Shown in pieces: positions 1 to 14,354 of a DNA stretch of 64,000 nt (position 1 is the stretch's first letter; each line of letters begins with the position of its first letter). A program made the position numbers and the translations under genes. This DNA comes from Nymphaea colorata (Eukaryota; Streptophyta; Magnoliopsida; Nymphaeales; Nymphaeaceae). The stretch spans positions 18,925,716 to 18,989,715 of the forward strand of contig NC_045144.1 in the NCBI RefSeq assembly GCF_008831285.2, read 5' to 3'. The notes under the pieces were generated by a model. The model saw nothing but the letters and a program-made list of their open reading frames with translations, was not told the origin of the DNA and did not search any database.

Positions 1-229
1 ATCCCATTCCACCAGAAAGCCAATGCCCTAGTCACTGCACTTCCGTACTTCCCATTCAGATACATACCCTAGTGAGAGAGAGATAAAGAGAGAGAGAGAG
101 AGATACGTTACAGATGAACTCGAAGAAGTATGGTTTCACGAGACGCTTTCCTGCATAGATTAGTGAATATCATATGAGAGAGACAGAGTGGGTGAGTGAG
201 AGAGAGAGTGAAATGGGTGCCTTGCTTAC

Positions 230-299
230 CGTCCTTGAATACGTAGTCCTCGCGCTTGGGAGGGTTCAGAGGCGTCTCCCATACAATCCCTTCCATCAT
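230..299 (-). CDS. RNA pseudouridine synthase 7-like, first coding exon (partial gene)
   Basis: This is the first coding exon of an RluA-family pseudouridine synthase, an enzyme that isomerises uridine in RNA. From the ATG at 299 the exon reads MMEGIVWETPLNPPKREDYV then FKD, closely matching the conserved start of plant PUS7-type proteins (VWQTPxNPPxRxDYxFxDG). It ends in a textbook donor (G at 230, then GTAAGC) and leaves one base of a Gly codon. The expected next residues (RYVKPYYFEF type) are not encoded in 1-229, so exon 2, the S4-like region and the catalytic domain lie beyond the left edge. A (CT)n/(GA)n tract at 300-321 directly precedes the ATG in the leader. The start could also be the second ATG at 296. 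A longer in-frame reading back to 506 has no family support and I treat it as leader. Confidence 0.75.
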
Positions 300-1908
300 C
301 TCTCTCTCTCTCTCTCCTGGTCGTCCCCCCCTTCTCTCTCCGCGATGATGGACAGATGGAAGAAGGCGGGAAGCAAGTTCCAGGTCGCTCCCGACTAGCG
401 GGTAATTCGTTTTCCCAGTCCTCTCCGCTCGCACTCCAGATTCCCTCCCTCGCCCCTTTTGTTCAACGAAGATGGGTGAGTGGCGGGACTCGATTTCCCA
501 TCTCAAACATGGAAATCCCTGCTTTGCTGCTTTTCCCTCAAACGGCTAAAACCGGTTTCCCCTCGCCCTGGGAAAGCCGACACCTTCCAAGTCCCATACG
601 ATCGATCCCACCTACGAATGATCTGAATCATATCAAATATATCTTTATTCATATCCATTTTTCCGATATTCACATTTGAATTCGGATTTGAGTCTGAATA
701 AGGAAAATTCATATCCTAATCTGAATCCAAAATTTAATTTTACGATTCGAATCCGAATTTTGAACCAGATTTTGCCAATTTTTAAAATTTAATAGCATTA
801 GATAAAGGATATTTATTTAAAAATGAATCTGATCTGAATCCGAATATGATAGGATGTCATTTATTAAATCTGAATCCTATTCAATTTCTTAATCCGATAT
901 TTAATTTTTTTTTCATATCCGATTTTTTCGGATCTGATCGATCAGATATCCGATTCCAATCAGATATATTGACATCCCTAAATTTCCACCCAGCCATATG
1001 AAAGCATAGATCAAACTAGTGATGTCGGACTGGGTTTAAGAGGTCCAAACAGCTCAGGGTTTAAACCTACCTTGGAATTTAGATGGGAAGTCCGACATCT
1101 ATCAATTGAAGTACAACACATTGATTATATACTAATTCATAAAAATAATGTGTATAGGAAATCGAGCTTTCACGAGCTTGCTAACCTGACGTTATGCCCC
1201 TCAAAGCTAAACTAGTCCATATGTGAGGTTCCGCCAATCTAACTTACCCAAACTCTATCTCAGGTGGAGTTTGACTCTAATATGAAATTCTTAAAAACTG
1301 GATCTGGATCAGAATCTAGATCTAGATCTTATATGAGGTTCAGTTGCTCACTTTTGTGATACCAATTGTTTGTCGCTTTTTTTGTGATATGAAACCGTGT
1401 TGGGATAGTTTCAATTTTTGCTAAAAATTACTTATAATGCTTAAAACTATTGAATTGAAAATATATATGTATGTAAATTGAGTTTTATAAAATGGGTTTA
1501 TTTAACTGTTTTAGATCTACCCACCCTAAAATTTGATTTACACATTCACTTTTTTTTTTTTAGTTTTAATCATGAACACAATTCGTCGATAAAAGTAGTT
1601 TTGGCTTGCCATAAAAGTTCCACGGTATTTAAGTATCTCAATTGAACAATCTCTCTTTTTCTCTGGAAGCTAGTAAATACTAAATAATTATATTTTAGAC
1701 GGGTAAAGAATAAATTCAACTCTTGATATTTTTAGATCGACGTTTGAGACGATAAATAAAAATAAAAAGGTAGAAACCAATATCAAATGTGAAAAATGCA
1801 TAATAAACTTTTTCTATGTTTTCTCTCAATCATCTACCTAAAAAGAAACAAATCAAAACAGATATTGTTTTTTATCCACCGAGCATTCAAGTGTATTACA
1901 TCTAATAG

Positions 1909-1949
<41 letters not shown>

Positions 1950-2177
1950 AAGTTACCTCTCTCACTGACAGGGTCATTTAATTTATGGACGGTTGAAAGA
2001 CAAACAAACAGGAAAATGTATGAATTAAAGACAAACAAAAAGAAAAAGAAAAATGTACGAATTAATACTGAACAATAAAAATGTTCATCATCTTTTCATT
2101 ATTGATTTTTCTACAACCATCAATGACGATAGATCAAAACAACTCTCATGAGTCAATTTTGGATAACCAAAGCTACC

Positions 2178-2212
<35 letters not shown>

Positions 2213-2763
2213 AACCGGGGCTAGGCTGAATTAAGCAAACATAGTAAATGTTTCAAGAATCTATCTCATGTATAGTAAGTGTTCCAATAATCTATCTCAT
2301 GCATCAGGTAGATAAAGATCAGATCAAATCCTTTTATTTCTCAAAAACTCAAAAACTGAAGTATTGACATTGGATTAGAATTCACATTCAATTGCAAAAT
2401 TTTGCATGTCAAATCCAAATTTGATTCACATGATACATATGAACACATCTGAAATATAATTTTCGTCGAATTTAGTGCAGCTGAAAGGAAAAGGTAAAAT
2501 TTCCACACCATATCTTAAGTGCCCCCAGGTTCAATGGAGCTATTCATGTGCCAGAATATGTTTAATTAAATATTGAGGTCTTAACCGCATCCAAAAGGGT
2601 ATTATCCTGCAAGTTGCACCTTGATCACCTCTTTGTCATAATATATATAAAGCCCATTGACATTTTTTTAACGAGTTGACCAATCATAGGGAATGTGTTT
2701 GGTTCTAAGAAACAGCAAATCACGTCATTCCAATCGATGTTAGGTGCCCTGTTAACGAGGCAT

Positions 2764-2880
<117 letters not shown>

Positions 2881-2893
2881 TTCTGTAATTGTG

Positions 2894-3034
2894 ATGGTTA
2901 TTTGTTTGTTATATATTGTTAAAAGCCGTCGTTAAAGATGTATTTGCAGCGGGCTGTTGCTTGCTTATGATTTTTAGCAATGAAATACACATTTTGCAAC
3001 AGTTTTTAATGACATAACATAACAAAATAACCAT
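2894..3034. mobile_element. Foldback/MITE-like element, copy A
   Basis: The 141-bp element starts ATGGTTATTTGTTTG and ends with the diverged reverse complement (AAAATAACCAT). The two halves pair over roughly 55 bp each, with a short centre around CAGCGGGCTGTTGC. There is no coding capacity, as expected for a non-autonomous element. It sits directly after the (AT)n(AG)n microsatellite and is repeated 313 bp downstream. The superfamily is not determined because target-site duplications are obscured by microsatellite. Confidence 0.6.
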
Positions 3035-3143
3035 TCAACCATAAAGGTAGCTAGCTATATATATATGTATATATACTTTAGTTTTTTATACTCACTTGAT
3101 GAATGGTTAAAAGAAAAAGATGATGGTTCAAATGAACTACCCT

Positions 3144-3176
<33 letters not shown>

Positions 3177-3206
3177 GGAGAGAGAGAGAGAGAAAGAGAG
3201 ACTTCT

Positions 3207-3347
3207 ATGGTTATTTTTTTGTTATATATTGTTAAAAACTGTTGTTAAAGATGCATTTGCAGCGGGCTGTTGCTTGCTTATGATTTTTAGCAACGAAATA
3301 CACATTTTGCAACAGTTTTTAATGACATAACATAACAAAATAACCAT
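3207..3347. mobile_element. Foldback/MITE-like element, copy B
   Basis: This is a near-identical second copy of the element at 2894-3034, same length and orientation, 313 bp downstream. It is also preceded by (AT)n(GA)n (about 3146-3200) and followed by (AT)n. The shared flanking microsatellite suggests the whole block was tandemly duplicated, not inserted twice. Confidence 0.65.
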
Positions 3348-3367
3348 TCAACCATAAAGGTAGTCAG

Positions 3368-3478
<111 letters not shown>

Positions 3479-5868
3479 CTTTCCTTGAATGGAGGGCTGG
3501 AAACGTGTTAGCATCAAAATGAGCTTTAATGAAATTAGTTCTGATAAACAAACATTAGATTTTCGTGTGAAAGCACGGCTCATGATCTGGTACCACTAAC
3601 TTGCAGATCATCCTCAGCGTGGAGTTGTTGGCCGGACTGCACCGTGGACCTTTGAACATTCCCATTTCCAATGAGTCGACATGCTAGTTGGTGAGCTTCG
3701 ATTATAAGAAATGGACACGGCACCCAATAATTCGATGGTCTCAAACACGGTTCTTGCTGTCTCGTTATTAACTAATCCGTCGCTAAATTAAGAACTGGGA
3801 AAGTGAGCATGAGTTAATATTCTTGGAGCTATGTTCTTGTCATCAGGTGGAACTTGATGTACATTGAGAATTCCGGGGCTTCGCCGCTAGGCACAACTTT
3901 GGCTAACCGGTTGACTTTTAGGGGGTGTTTGATAGCCTCAGATTTGAAATCTTTAGGACTCGAGAACCGTGGACTTAGCATCCGACCCTTCCTCGTCCGA
4001 TCTTGAATCCGACTTTTTCTCAATGCAAATAAGTAAAACAAGGATATTAAGTGTGGATCTGAGATAGGATCATCAGCTAATGATATTTTGGTTTGACCTT
4101 TATTGGATTTGGAAAATTTTGCGAGGCGAATTCCATAATTTATTTGGGTTTGTTTGTTGATCAACAATTTTTCAAGAGAGATTTGTGGGATCAATGTTTC
4201 AACAAATTGCTTCCTAATCAAATTAATTTTAGCTCTGGCAAACTATGAATTAACAAATAAATTTTACTAAATCTATAGTTTTTTTATTTGATTCCATAAC
4301 TCCAGATAATTTGAAGACCCTTGAACATAGTCCCATATTAACTGAAGGAACTCATTTTGTTACAACCATGCAATCATACGAAAAGATACAACAAATAATA
4401 AGCCGTCAAATTTGTCATTGTTATCAACATCGGTGCGTATCGGCCAAACGTATCGGTCTCTCAACTGCATCAGGTTGAGGTACATGCCAATCTGGAATCA
4501 GTAAAATTGGTTTACATAAAAGGCAAATTGGTCTGTATCGACCGAATCGAATTCGTATCGGCATGTTCGCACCGGTACGCCTTTCACTGAATCGTTTGAC
4601 GGCGTGCTAAAAGAATTCCGTCGTTAAAGGTCTGAGGGACCGCTTCGCTTATCTTTATTGGTGTTCCCGTTTTCCGCCACTAAAGGTTGGTTTTTCCCCT
4701 TTTTCCAACATGTTGGATCAGATCCAGTGTTTAGATGATCCAAATCCTAAACGTTCTTACTTGGACCAAGTTAACAGCTTGCCCAACTAAAGCGTCCAAG
4801 TTGTAACCAAAACTGTTTTTGGATCTTGGACATAAACCCGTTTGTACCAAATCTGATGGTCCTCCCTAGAAAGGCCAGAACTTTCCAATGTTCATATGTC
4901 AAAATCATTCAAAAAAACCGGTCCGGACCTAGAATTTGAAAACCACTCGGATACGGATCTGGTCAGGGTCAAACCTAACCCGGTCCAATATTCATATGTC
5001 AAATCTTACTGGTCAAAGACGGGCAGCCGACGGTTGGACTTCGATCCAGATCTGACCAAATGTGTCCTGGATCAAATCGGTCAAAGTTCACTGTATTTGG
5101 ATCTGTAAACCAGATCCCCGCTACAAAAGGCACATTTTGGATTTATAAAAGTGATTGGTAAGTAATTGATTGTCTTGGTTTTATTTATTTATTTTTGAAT
5201 TAAAACCATAGAGTTGAATACTTTGGTATTTTTATTTGATGAACTGGATAACAATTTAGTGATTTGAAAAAATGTTATTGTACATAATATTTTATTAAAC
5301 TTGCTTGCACATCTCATCATTAATCTATTTAACTTTTTCAAAAGGACTCAGTCAAACTTCTATTTTAAGCAAAAAAAAAAAGAGAGAAGAATTCAAACCG
5401 GCCCTTGCAGGAAGAATAGCATGAAAAATTCAATTTATAAATGTCAGAATTGAAGCTCGATTCAAAATGTCTCACTTATAAAGAAATTCAGGGAAATATT
5501 TTTTTTTTCAATTTTTTTTTCCACAAAGATTGGGTCAGCAACCGTCACAGATTCAGATTTGGATCATGACGTTGAGACCCAAGTCCCTTGCACTAACCAC
5601 AAAAAAAAAAAATAAAATAAAAAAGAAAAGGAGACCGTTTTACGGCACACAAGGTGCGACCTGAAATAAAATAAAGAATTATTTGTATATATATTTTTTT
5701 AATTTTGTCTATCACTAGTTAGTGTTGGTAACACGAATAAATTTATTAATTAGTTATAAATAAATTTCTAGAGCACAGGGAGGTCTGCCTTTCGTCCTCA
5801 AAATCCCCAACGTCTTCTCGCTCTATTCTTTCTCTTTCTTTCTCTCTCTCTTCCTCTTTCTCTCTCTA

Positions 5869-5877
5869 AAACCCTAA
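5869..5877 (+). promoter_or_regulatory. Telo-box in the MUB 5' leader/promoter
   Basis: AAACCCTAA follows a long pyrimidine-rich CT tract (about 5818-5867), an arrangement common near start sites of broadly expressed plant genes. It lies about 190 bp upstream of the MUB start codon. The role is inferred from the motif alone. Confidence 0.45.
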
Positions 5878-6067
5878 ATTTCGATGGGTCAGGTTCTTGG
5901 GGAACCTCAATAACGTTGAAGGTAGTCACCTTCTTCCTGTATGGCTTGAAGTTTCTTGCTGTTTCGGAGCATCTTCATATATTTTTCTGTTTTTTTGGGG
6001 CTTTTATTGGTCGGAGATTTAATTTTTTGGGGCGATTGAAGGAGAGGGGAAGGAGGGGAACGACTCA

Positions 6068-7096
6068 ATGCCGGAGGAGGATCTGTTGGAGCTGAAATTC
6101 CGGCTCTACGATGGCTCAGACATCGGCCCTTTCCGGTACGCTCCGTCTTCGACAGTGGCGATGCTCAAGGAGAGGATTGTTGCGGAGTGGCCTCGAGGTT
6201 GTGATCCCGAATTCGCTTGGTTGATTTGTTTTAATTTTTTGGGTTTTCTTGGTGGAGGGGTGAGGATGACTGGAACGTGGTGGAACTTCGTACCTGAGTT
6301 CGTCAATCTCCGTAGTTGTTGGTTTCTTTGTGCATCAATGATCGTGGTGAATAAGATATATTCTGAATCTTGATTGTTTAAGTCTTACTCAATTTGGTGG
6401 CGATCTTTTGAGAAAATCAGCACTTGGAATTGTCAAACATGCTGGGTTTTAATTATTGTTGGCTTTTTGCCTACTAAAAATATTGATGACAGCACGATTA
6501 TGGGCAATTTTTATGCGACCTCCCATCTTTACGTTTGCCTTTTATATCAATAGTTGGCCTCTTTGTTTCATAAATCCAATTGCCAGTTGCACCAGAGGTG
6601 TCTTATAACTGCTAATCTCCTCGTGGTTATTGCCCAGATATTCGTTAAGTTTCTCATTGTCTCTGACAGTATGTTCTTGGAAGGTTTGCAGTGATAAAGT
6701 CAAATTCTAAACACTAGTAGCGTCTTGATGTTACTCTGCGTAGTTTTATCATTTTCTTATTAAGCGTACTTTTCCTTAAAGAGCTATGGTCTGTTGCCAC
6801 CCAAAAGAGGGAACAGAGAGATCTGAAATGCTTCTGACGTTGAGATGTAACTTGGTTAACGTCGGAAGTTCTTGGACATGCCTAAGGAAAGTTCATTACA
6901 TTTATCCAGGAAAATGACCCATTTTGTGCCCAAAAAAAAGGGCGATTTTCTCATGGCACTAATCGAAAGACAGTCGTCTGGGGAATCAGAGCTGGATCTT
7001 TTAAGGGCCTTGTCAACTCCAAGCGATCGTTATTTTCTTTTCTGTTTTAGTGACTTTTTCCAAGCAACTCACCTACCGTTGTTGTTATTATTATTA

Positions 7097-7128
<32 letters not shown>

Positions 7129-9722
7129 TTTGTGGGGGTTGGGGGGTGGCGGGGCTATATTTTTCGATTCAATGTGCAATCCATGTCTCTTCTATTGAAA
7201 TGATAAGCATCCATTAGTTAATAAAAGAAATTACAAGACAAGCATCTTTCATTTGATTCTGGCTGATAAATGTAGCTCTAATACTCTCTCTCTTTCTCTC
7301 TCTCACACACACTTTTCGTTGTGACCAACATCTATAGAATTGCAAAAGAATATGAATGGTGATTGGATCTGATCAATTCTCTAAACTTGTGCTTTTTGTT
7401 GAAGGTATTCAAATCTATAGAATAGTATCTCTATCCTGGTGTTTATCTTTCATATCCATCATCTTTGATGTGTGACCTACTTAAACCTGAATTCCTCCAT
7501 CTTTTGAAAATATAAACGACCTACAGGCAATTGCGGTAGAGTTGGTGATTACACAAGTGACGGGATGCCATCTCATGAGTCGGTCTTACTTGTGGGAGAC
7601 TGGATGATTTCCTTGTTTTGGCTTCCTTCTTTTCTGAAAGCAAGGATTATATTTGAATCTTTGATGAAAAATGAATAACCATCTTCATTGAAGCCTCTTG
7701 CCTGCTCCCATACTAATGGTATGTGATGACCAATTGTGGAAATGGTGAACTAAAAGTTGTATCACCTGGAATATATGGCTATTCACTTGGATTGAATCCA
7801 ATCAGGAGGTTGGGCAAGTCCAACTACTGAAATTGTGTTCCCTAGAAACTGAATGGGTGTACTTTTTAGGTGTGTGAGCATGTGATTTGAGGATGATGTG
7901 CACAAGCTAGCAGTAGCAATTCACTTTAAGTTTCTTGTGGCATTTGCAGCAGATGAGAGCATTTTGATATGTTACAGTTCTTTACTTTAAGAACATGATT
8001 GATAAGAAAGTAACTGAGCATTTACGTTGATAGAAGTTGAACCTGGATATTTTTTTCAAGCTCCACACATACATTTTTCTGTAGGCTTCTACTTTAATGA
8101 AAACAGAAAATGTCATTGGGCATTTCTCACATGCATTTCTCCTGTAATTCAGATGGTGCTATGGTGATTAAGCATGTTATGTGATAGTGACAACAGCTAC
8201 AGAATAAGTTTCTTACATAAGACAAGGAAATATCTGTTGCAGGAATGTACTTTGGTGGAAGAGAACAAATATAACCAGTCATTGAATCATCTTTGTCCAG
8301 CAGCATATAAACAAACATGAACATAATTTAGTTAGGATAAATGTGAAGTTTGTTCCAACATCTTGTACAAAAAGCAAGTATTATATGTAGGTATCAGTGT
8401 TAATGGTGCACTTGCTTGCCCCTAGCTTGTAAATGTCTTCCGGTGCCATGGTGCCTTATAGGAGTTACCTATGGTTTTGTTTTCTACTTGTGAATCTAGT
8501 GCATCGTCTATTTATGTGGTTCACACCGACTATTCTTTTTCAGTTCAGTGGTTTAAGCTGACAAGTATCTCAAATATATTGATGTCCCTTGATGTATCTA
8601 AGTCCAACATCTTCTTCTTTAGGAAAATGAGGGTCGTGGTTAAACTTGTGAAATATTAACTTGTTCAGGCAGAAGTCTGCCATGTTTAACAAGACTTACA
8701 TGTGCTTGCAAGGTCCTCAAGTTATCTATTGTTATTCTTTTGTTTTGTCAGATAAAAAGATTATACCAAAGGCTGTTAGTGATATAAAGCTCATCAGTGC
8801 GGGGAAGATATTGGAGAACAGCAGGACGGTTGGCCAGACAAGAACTCCATTTGGTGATGTTCCTGGGGGGTCTATCACCATGCACGTTGTTGTGCAACCA
8901 TCTTTACCTAAGGCGAAAACAGGTGCTTCTCATGCCTTACCTCACAAACATCTTGTGTGGAATGATTGCTTCTCTTTGTTTCACATCGCAGACAATTTTA
9001 TATTTGGGCATATTTGTCTGAGTTTAAGTGCTGCTAATGAGCAATATGCCTGGACATTTCCATTTTTCTCCTGAAACGAACACACTTCAAAATTCATAAT
9101 TCATATCTTATTTAGATCTTATCTTTTATTTGTTGGTCTGAGCAACCTCTACCAATTGTTTTATCTTCAAACTGTCACATAGATAAGGTAGAGGTGTACC
9201 CTAGGGGAAGATGTCCTGCCTGGAAGAGTTAATGTAATCCCCGGAGCTCAGACATCAAACACTTGTTTACTGCTTATTGATATTTATCGATTTTTTACAA
9301 GTTCTTTTCGATGATTTTGTTATTTATTCAAGCAAACGTTATGAAGCTTTACCACAAAAAGGGACAGAAAACAAAGGAAAGGAACAGAAAATCTCTCATA
9401 CCATGGCTTTTCTAAGATTGATATGTTAGTTTATCGCTATTATTCTTGTCGTATTGTGGAATCAAGGACATTTTCTCTGAAGGTATTGGTAGGTTGAGCA
9501 AAATGAAATATCCTATATGGTTGGCTGTAGAATGATTTATCTAGACGTAGTTCAATGCTACTGAGGAGTCTTCCTCCTGTTACTTGTTCCGTTTCCTTGC
9601 TGTCTATTTGAAATGATAGTACACAAATTTTCTGCTGCTTATCTGACAACATTTTTTGTTTCCAAACAGAAAGGAAGGTTGAGGAATCGCCAAAGAGCAG
9701 ATGCTTGTGTACTATATTGTGA
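6068..9722 (+). CDS. MUB: Membrane-anchored ubiquitin-fold protein (MUB)
   Basis: This is a complete three-exon gene: exons 6068-6197, 8752-8922 and 9670-9722, giving 354 nt and 117 residues, the usual MUB length. Exon 1 encodes MPEEDLLELKFRLYDGSDIG and the first half of the ubiquitin fold, ending at EWPR. Exon 2 continues with DKKIIPKAVSDIKLISAGK, a PFGDVPGG segment and ITMHVVVQP. Exon 3 encodes a short linker and ends CLCTIL. The terminal CTIL is a CaaX box; MUBs are prenylated there, sit at the plasma membrane and dock group VI ubiquitin-conjugating E2 enzymes. Splice phases (1,1) close exactly and every intron has GT..AG ends. Intron 1 is long (2.55 kb) and carries a (TTA)n run at 7081-7129. 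No paralogue number is assigned. Confidence 0.93.
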
Positions 9723-10313
9723 GGTGGCAAGTTGTGTGACTGAAGTGGAACAGGATTGAATTTGAAGGATCTGAATCATCTGATAGTTGTGAAATATCTT
9801 CTCTTGGTTCTCCAGTCTGTCATTGTTGAAAGGTCAGGGTCAGGCAATCTGATGTTGCAGGGTGGTGTCATGAACACTAGATTTGGTGGGTGTGATAACT
9901 GTCATTCTGGCAACATTGTGAATGAATTCCCATATTCATGGTTTGTTCTCATCGGGAACAGGTTTACTGAAAAAGCTTCCCGGGTGCATTCTTTTTGCCA
10001 TCTTCTGACAAAATCCTCCTTCCTAATGCGTGTGTATTTGTGTGTGAGAGATACTCAGACTATTAATATTACGTTTTTTCACGTCTATAATGACACTACA
10101 ATATTCTATTGAAAGAAAAAGTTGCAACGAAAAATTGAACCTGGTCAGACTAGAGACGATGAAAAACCATCTGTCTATCACTCCATTGAAGAAAAAGAGC
10201 CAGTTGTATTTTATTGGTGTGCGTGTTTTGTTCATGAACTTCCATAATGGTAAGCCATCTTGTCCACTTGGCTTAGTGCTTGTTAGGTGACACGATGTGG
10301 ATATAGATATACT

Positions 10314-10352
<39 letters not shown>

Positions 10353-13300
10353 TGTGTTGTCATTGTCCTTCTGTGACTTTTTTTTGGCCTTTCATCGTCA
10401 AGCAATCATAAATGGACAAGCAAAGGCCATTCAATATCAGCCAGACTTCTGAATATTAAGGCATGGTGGCAATTGAAAAGTTAGTAAAGGCAAGGCAGAT
10501 GATGTCATTAGAACAAATGGGTAGGGCCCTTGGGCTTTCCGGTCAATTTATTGCTGCTGTTTAGCGGCAACATTCCTTGCCTATTAGATAATACTTGCTG
10601 AAGCTTCCCTTATTTAATGCAACTTATACTTTGTGAAATATAAAAGCAACCGATGCCAATCCCCCAAAAGTAAAGTTTGAGGTAGATTACAAAAATTTTC
10701 AGCTAAAACCTATACTTACAAAGAAACCCATTTTGAAAATTTACTTCATCCGCCTTCTTTTTTTTTTCTCTTCCTACAGTTCATCGTCTTCCAAAACTGT
10801 GAGAACTGAACTGGTGAGGAGAATTCTAGCACAAGAAACGTGCTAAAGCCATGGAGAAAGCTACCAGAACCAATAATGAGCTACTTGAAAACTGTATGTA
10901 TTAAATAAGGGACGTCGCCCAAAAATTTTTTTTTTAATAAGTTTCTAAACCATTTCATAATAGAAGTGAAAGAGCCGTGTGGGGTTCTGCATCCTAAATG
11001 TGAAGTGATGTAAAGCGGAGGTCAGAGTTCGTAGGCTGCAGACGAATCTACATTAGTAATGCCGGTAGCAAAATATCAAAGCTTCAAGCAAACGAAAGGA
11101 ATCTCTTTCTTCGGTTTTTAATTAATCTTTCACGATGTTGACTCATACAAGTTAATATTCCACCGTTTATAGCAGTCCAGTGACCGACCTGAATGATAGC
11201 CGAAACTTCTTTTTGCCCGTTGTTTTCAGGGTTTAGAGTTGTGTCGGTATTAGACTGTTTTTAGGGTTCAGAGTTGTGTCGGTATTAGACTGTAGACATT
11301 AGAGTTGTGTCGGTATCAAACTTGTCGGTATCAAACTGGAGTTGTGTCGGTATCAAGCGCCATCAAACTGGAGTTGTGTTGGTATCAAGCACTGAGATCA
11401 CTGCTTCAAATTGCAAGTCTAACCGATCTTTTAAAATCTCACTATATAAATGGACACTTGACACAGACAGTTCAAATTTATGAGTTTGAAAAAAATGACA
11501 AAAGTTGTAGGATTTAAGTTATAAAGGTCTTTGATTGTTTTAGATATTAAAAAAGGAAATTGGCAGTTGTCATATCTAAGTGCATCGAATTTCGACGCGT
11601 TTTGCTCTTGCCTTATAAATTTGAGTATTTTAAGTCATTAACACTGCTAGAACCCGACTGTGCCATAAGCAATAAAGTGCTAAATTGACTTGTCCCACAT
11701 GCACGCGCACGCACAGAAGCACATCAATTTAACTCTATAATTTATAGTTATTCTCGCCCAGCTTTCTGAAATTCAACCTTAGGAATGAACTAGGAAGGTC
11801 CAGGTCTCTTGGTATAAAAAAAATACTAAAGTTTGATGCACAAATTAAATCTTATAAGAATTTGAAACTAATCGATTTAAATTGTTCTTAATTTATGGAA
11901 AATTTGCTACAAATTTAAGCCATTTGAGTTTCACTATGAAAAAGATTGAGTGGTGAATCTGGCTTTTCAGATTTACCCAGTAATGATAGACGGTTAAGAG
12001 AAAAACAAGGAAAAAAATGAACTTTTTTTTATTTAGCATTAGTTCACACATTTTTTTTATTGTTTTTTTTCTCAACCATCTATCTGCTTCGGATAACGTC
12101 TCTGGTTAGACGACTAGGTGACTCTAGATAACCATGACCATCATTCCACTAGCAAAATTTACGTGACACACATAAACATATTGATATTGTTGAGCATAGT
12201 CACTTAAAAACTACATGGATTTTTTTTTCTTTTTCTTTGAAGGAAAGCCAAGAGAGTTTTGTCCTCACCTGGAGTTGTTCAATGAGTCAAGCCAACTCGA
12301 GTTCCACTCAAACTCCCTCGATTCAGCTCCACTTTAGAGTTCGAGCTTAAATTGAAACTCGAGTTTGTAATTGAGTTGACTTCTAGTTACCCAAACTCGA
12401 GTCTAGTAGGCTCATGTAACTTTGGTATTTTGGGTACAGATCTTAGATCTATATATGATAAAACATACAAAATCTATTTTGGGGGCATCTATTGGAGAAG
12501 CCAAAAAAACAAATAAAGAGTCTCCATTTGGACGTTTCTGAAAGGGACAAAGTGAGACCAATAGAGAAAGGAAGACAACAAGAGCAAGAGAAGCAATAGC
12601 AAGAGAGAAAGGGAGACGACGAGAGCAAGAGAGAGACAGAGAAAAAAATTTGGGCGTTTCTAAAAGGGACATAGGGAAAGCAAGAGAGAAACCCTTACTT
12701 GAGCTGCGACTGTGACGTTGGCGAACCGGCTGAGGAGCGGAGCGGCAATGGTGAGAGCGGCGACGGTGAGAAGGGAGATATTCTCGAATGCGAGGGGGGA
12801 GAAGCTGTCATCGACTGCGGAGGGAGGAGGAGATGACGTGAGAGGGAAAAGATCGAGCGGGTGAAATTTCACCCGGTTGTTTTAACGAAAAACGGGTGAA
12901 ATTTCATCACATTTGATATGTCATGAAATCTCACCTGCCGGTACAGATTTTTCTAGAATTTTTCTTTTTACCCGGGCAATCAAACGGGCCCTAAGGTTTT
13001 GTTTTTCCCCTTCGTTCTCCCATTCTCGACTTCTCTCTCTCTCTCCATCAATTGTGGAAAAAGTGCCTGTCAAGGAACCGGCATTCTTCACTTAAACTTT
13101 GCCTAAAACGAGTTGAGCTCGAGCTTCAATCAAGTCTAGCTCGAACTGACTTTATAAAGCTCGAGGCCTACCCAGTGACTGGCCTTTTACCAGCCGCCAG
13201 ACGAACATGCAGATACCATATTTATATCAACAACGTACCCAAAATGAAACACATGACAGGTCACGATGCAGCCGAAAAAGAAAAATTCAAAATAGGAAAA

Positions 13301-14212
13301 TAAATGACGAAGATTCAACGATAAAGATTAGAAGGATTGGATTGGGATCAGGTACGACCATTGTTATATTTGACTAATTGAATGTTCTTTAATTGGTCTT
13401 GAATCAGATTTGACGAAATTACAGAACAAATCTGAATTTGCACTAATTAAATTTGGATGTTTTTCAAAGTCAGACGTTCATGCAATTCTATGAGATCATC
13501 CTATGTCAAATTCATATCTAAAAACTAATTGAATCTTACTCTTTTAATTAGATTTGACCAACCAGAATAAGGTTTGGAACAAATATTAAACTATATACTG
13601 ATGACCTTTGAGACTCACTCTTGTTGTTGAAGTTTTAATCTTTTTCAAGTTCTTAATTCCAATTCCCTAATCTTGTGAATTGAGCTCTTATTGTTTGAAC
13701 CAATTGACACCCACATCACATTAATGAAAAAGGAAAGTAAAATTAGATATAGCAACAACTTATTGTCCTAAGAAGGATTACACTTTTCACAAGCACTATC
13801 AGACGAGCTTGAATTAAACTTTCCTTGATTTGAGAAACAGAAAACGTTAGTTGTATATGTTTTTTAGATATCACGCTGCATCACTGACTTATCTTTTAGC
13901 TTGGCATGTAAAAAAATTTATATGAATGAGGAAAGGTAATAATGTAATCTAGTGAAAAATAACATTGAGAAGAAAAATTGCATCTCACGTTTATTATTTG
14001 TCGGAAGTTTACTTTCGTACCTTATTGGACATTACTTCAGAAAAATGTGGCCATTAATAAGAAAATCTCACACGGTGGTTTCTTTTTCAAAATTAAGGGC
14101 AAAAGATGAGCCCCCAAAAGAGAAAAATTCTCTCTTATTTTTTTTCCTGTTTGGTTTAACTCAATTACAAACTAAAATATTATAGTTATTTATTCAGGAG
14201 TTGTTTGGCAGT

Positions 14213-14354
14213 ATGAACATTTTGTGAGTATTACATGAATTTATCCTAAAGATCGAAACAGATTTACGAAACACTTGTTATAGTACTTTATGAACCTGCC
14301 TCAATCTTAACCGTAGATTTATGAAACACTCATAAAATATATTTGCTGCCACAC
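14213..14354. mobile_element. Foldback/MITE-like element (GTTTGGCAG type)
   Basis: This 142-bp segment begins GTTTGGCAG and ends CTGCCACAC, with the two halves pairing imperfectly along most of their length. The inner sequence (TTTGTGAGTATTACATGAATTTATCC) resembles the element at 44823-44971, so I place both in one non-autonomous family. There is no coding capacity. Confidence 0.5.

Noticed and set aside
108-506. Full 132-codon minus-strand frame as a gene
   Set aside because: Only residues from the ATG at 299 to the donor at 230 match a known family; upstream part is GA-rich leader and downstream part is intron.
12412-12872. Minus-strand Leu/Ser-rich frames
   Set aside because: They are translations of GA-rich repeat DNA with an internal 120-bp repeat; no domain seen.
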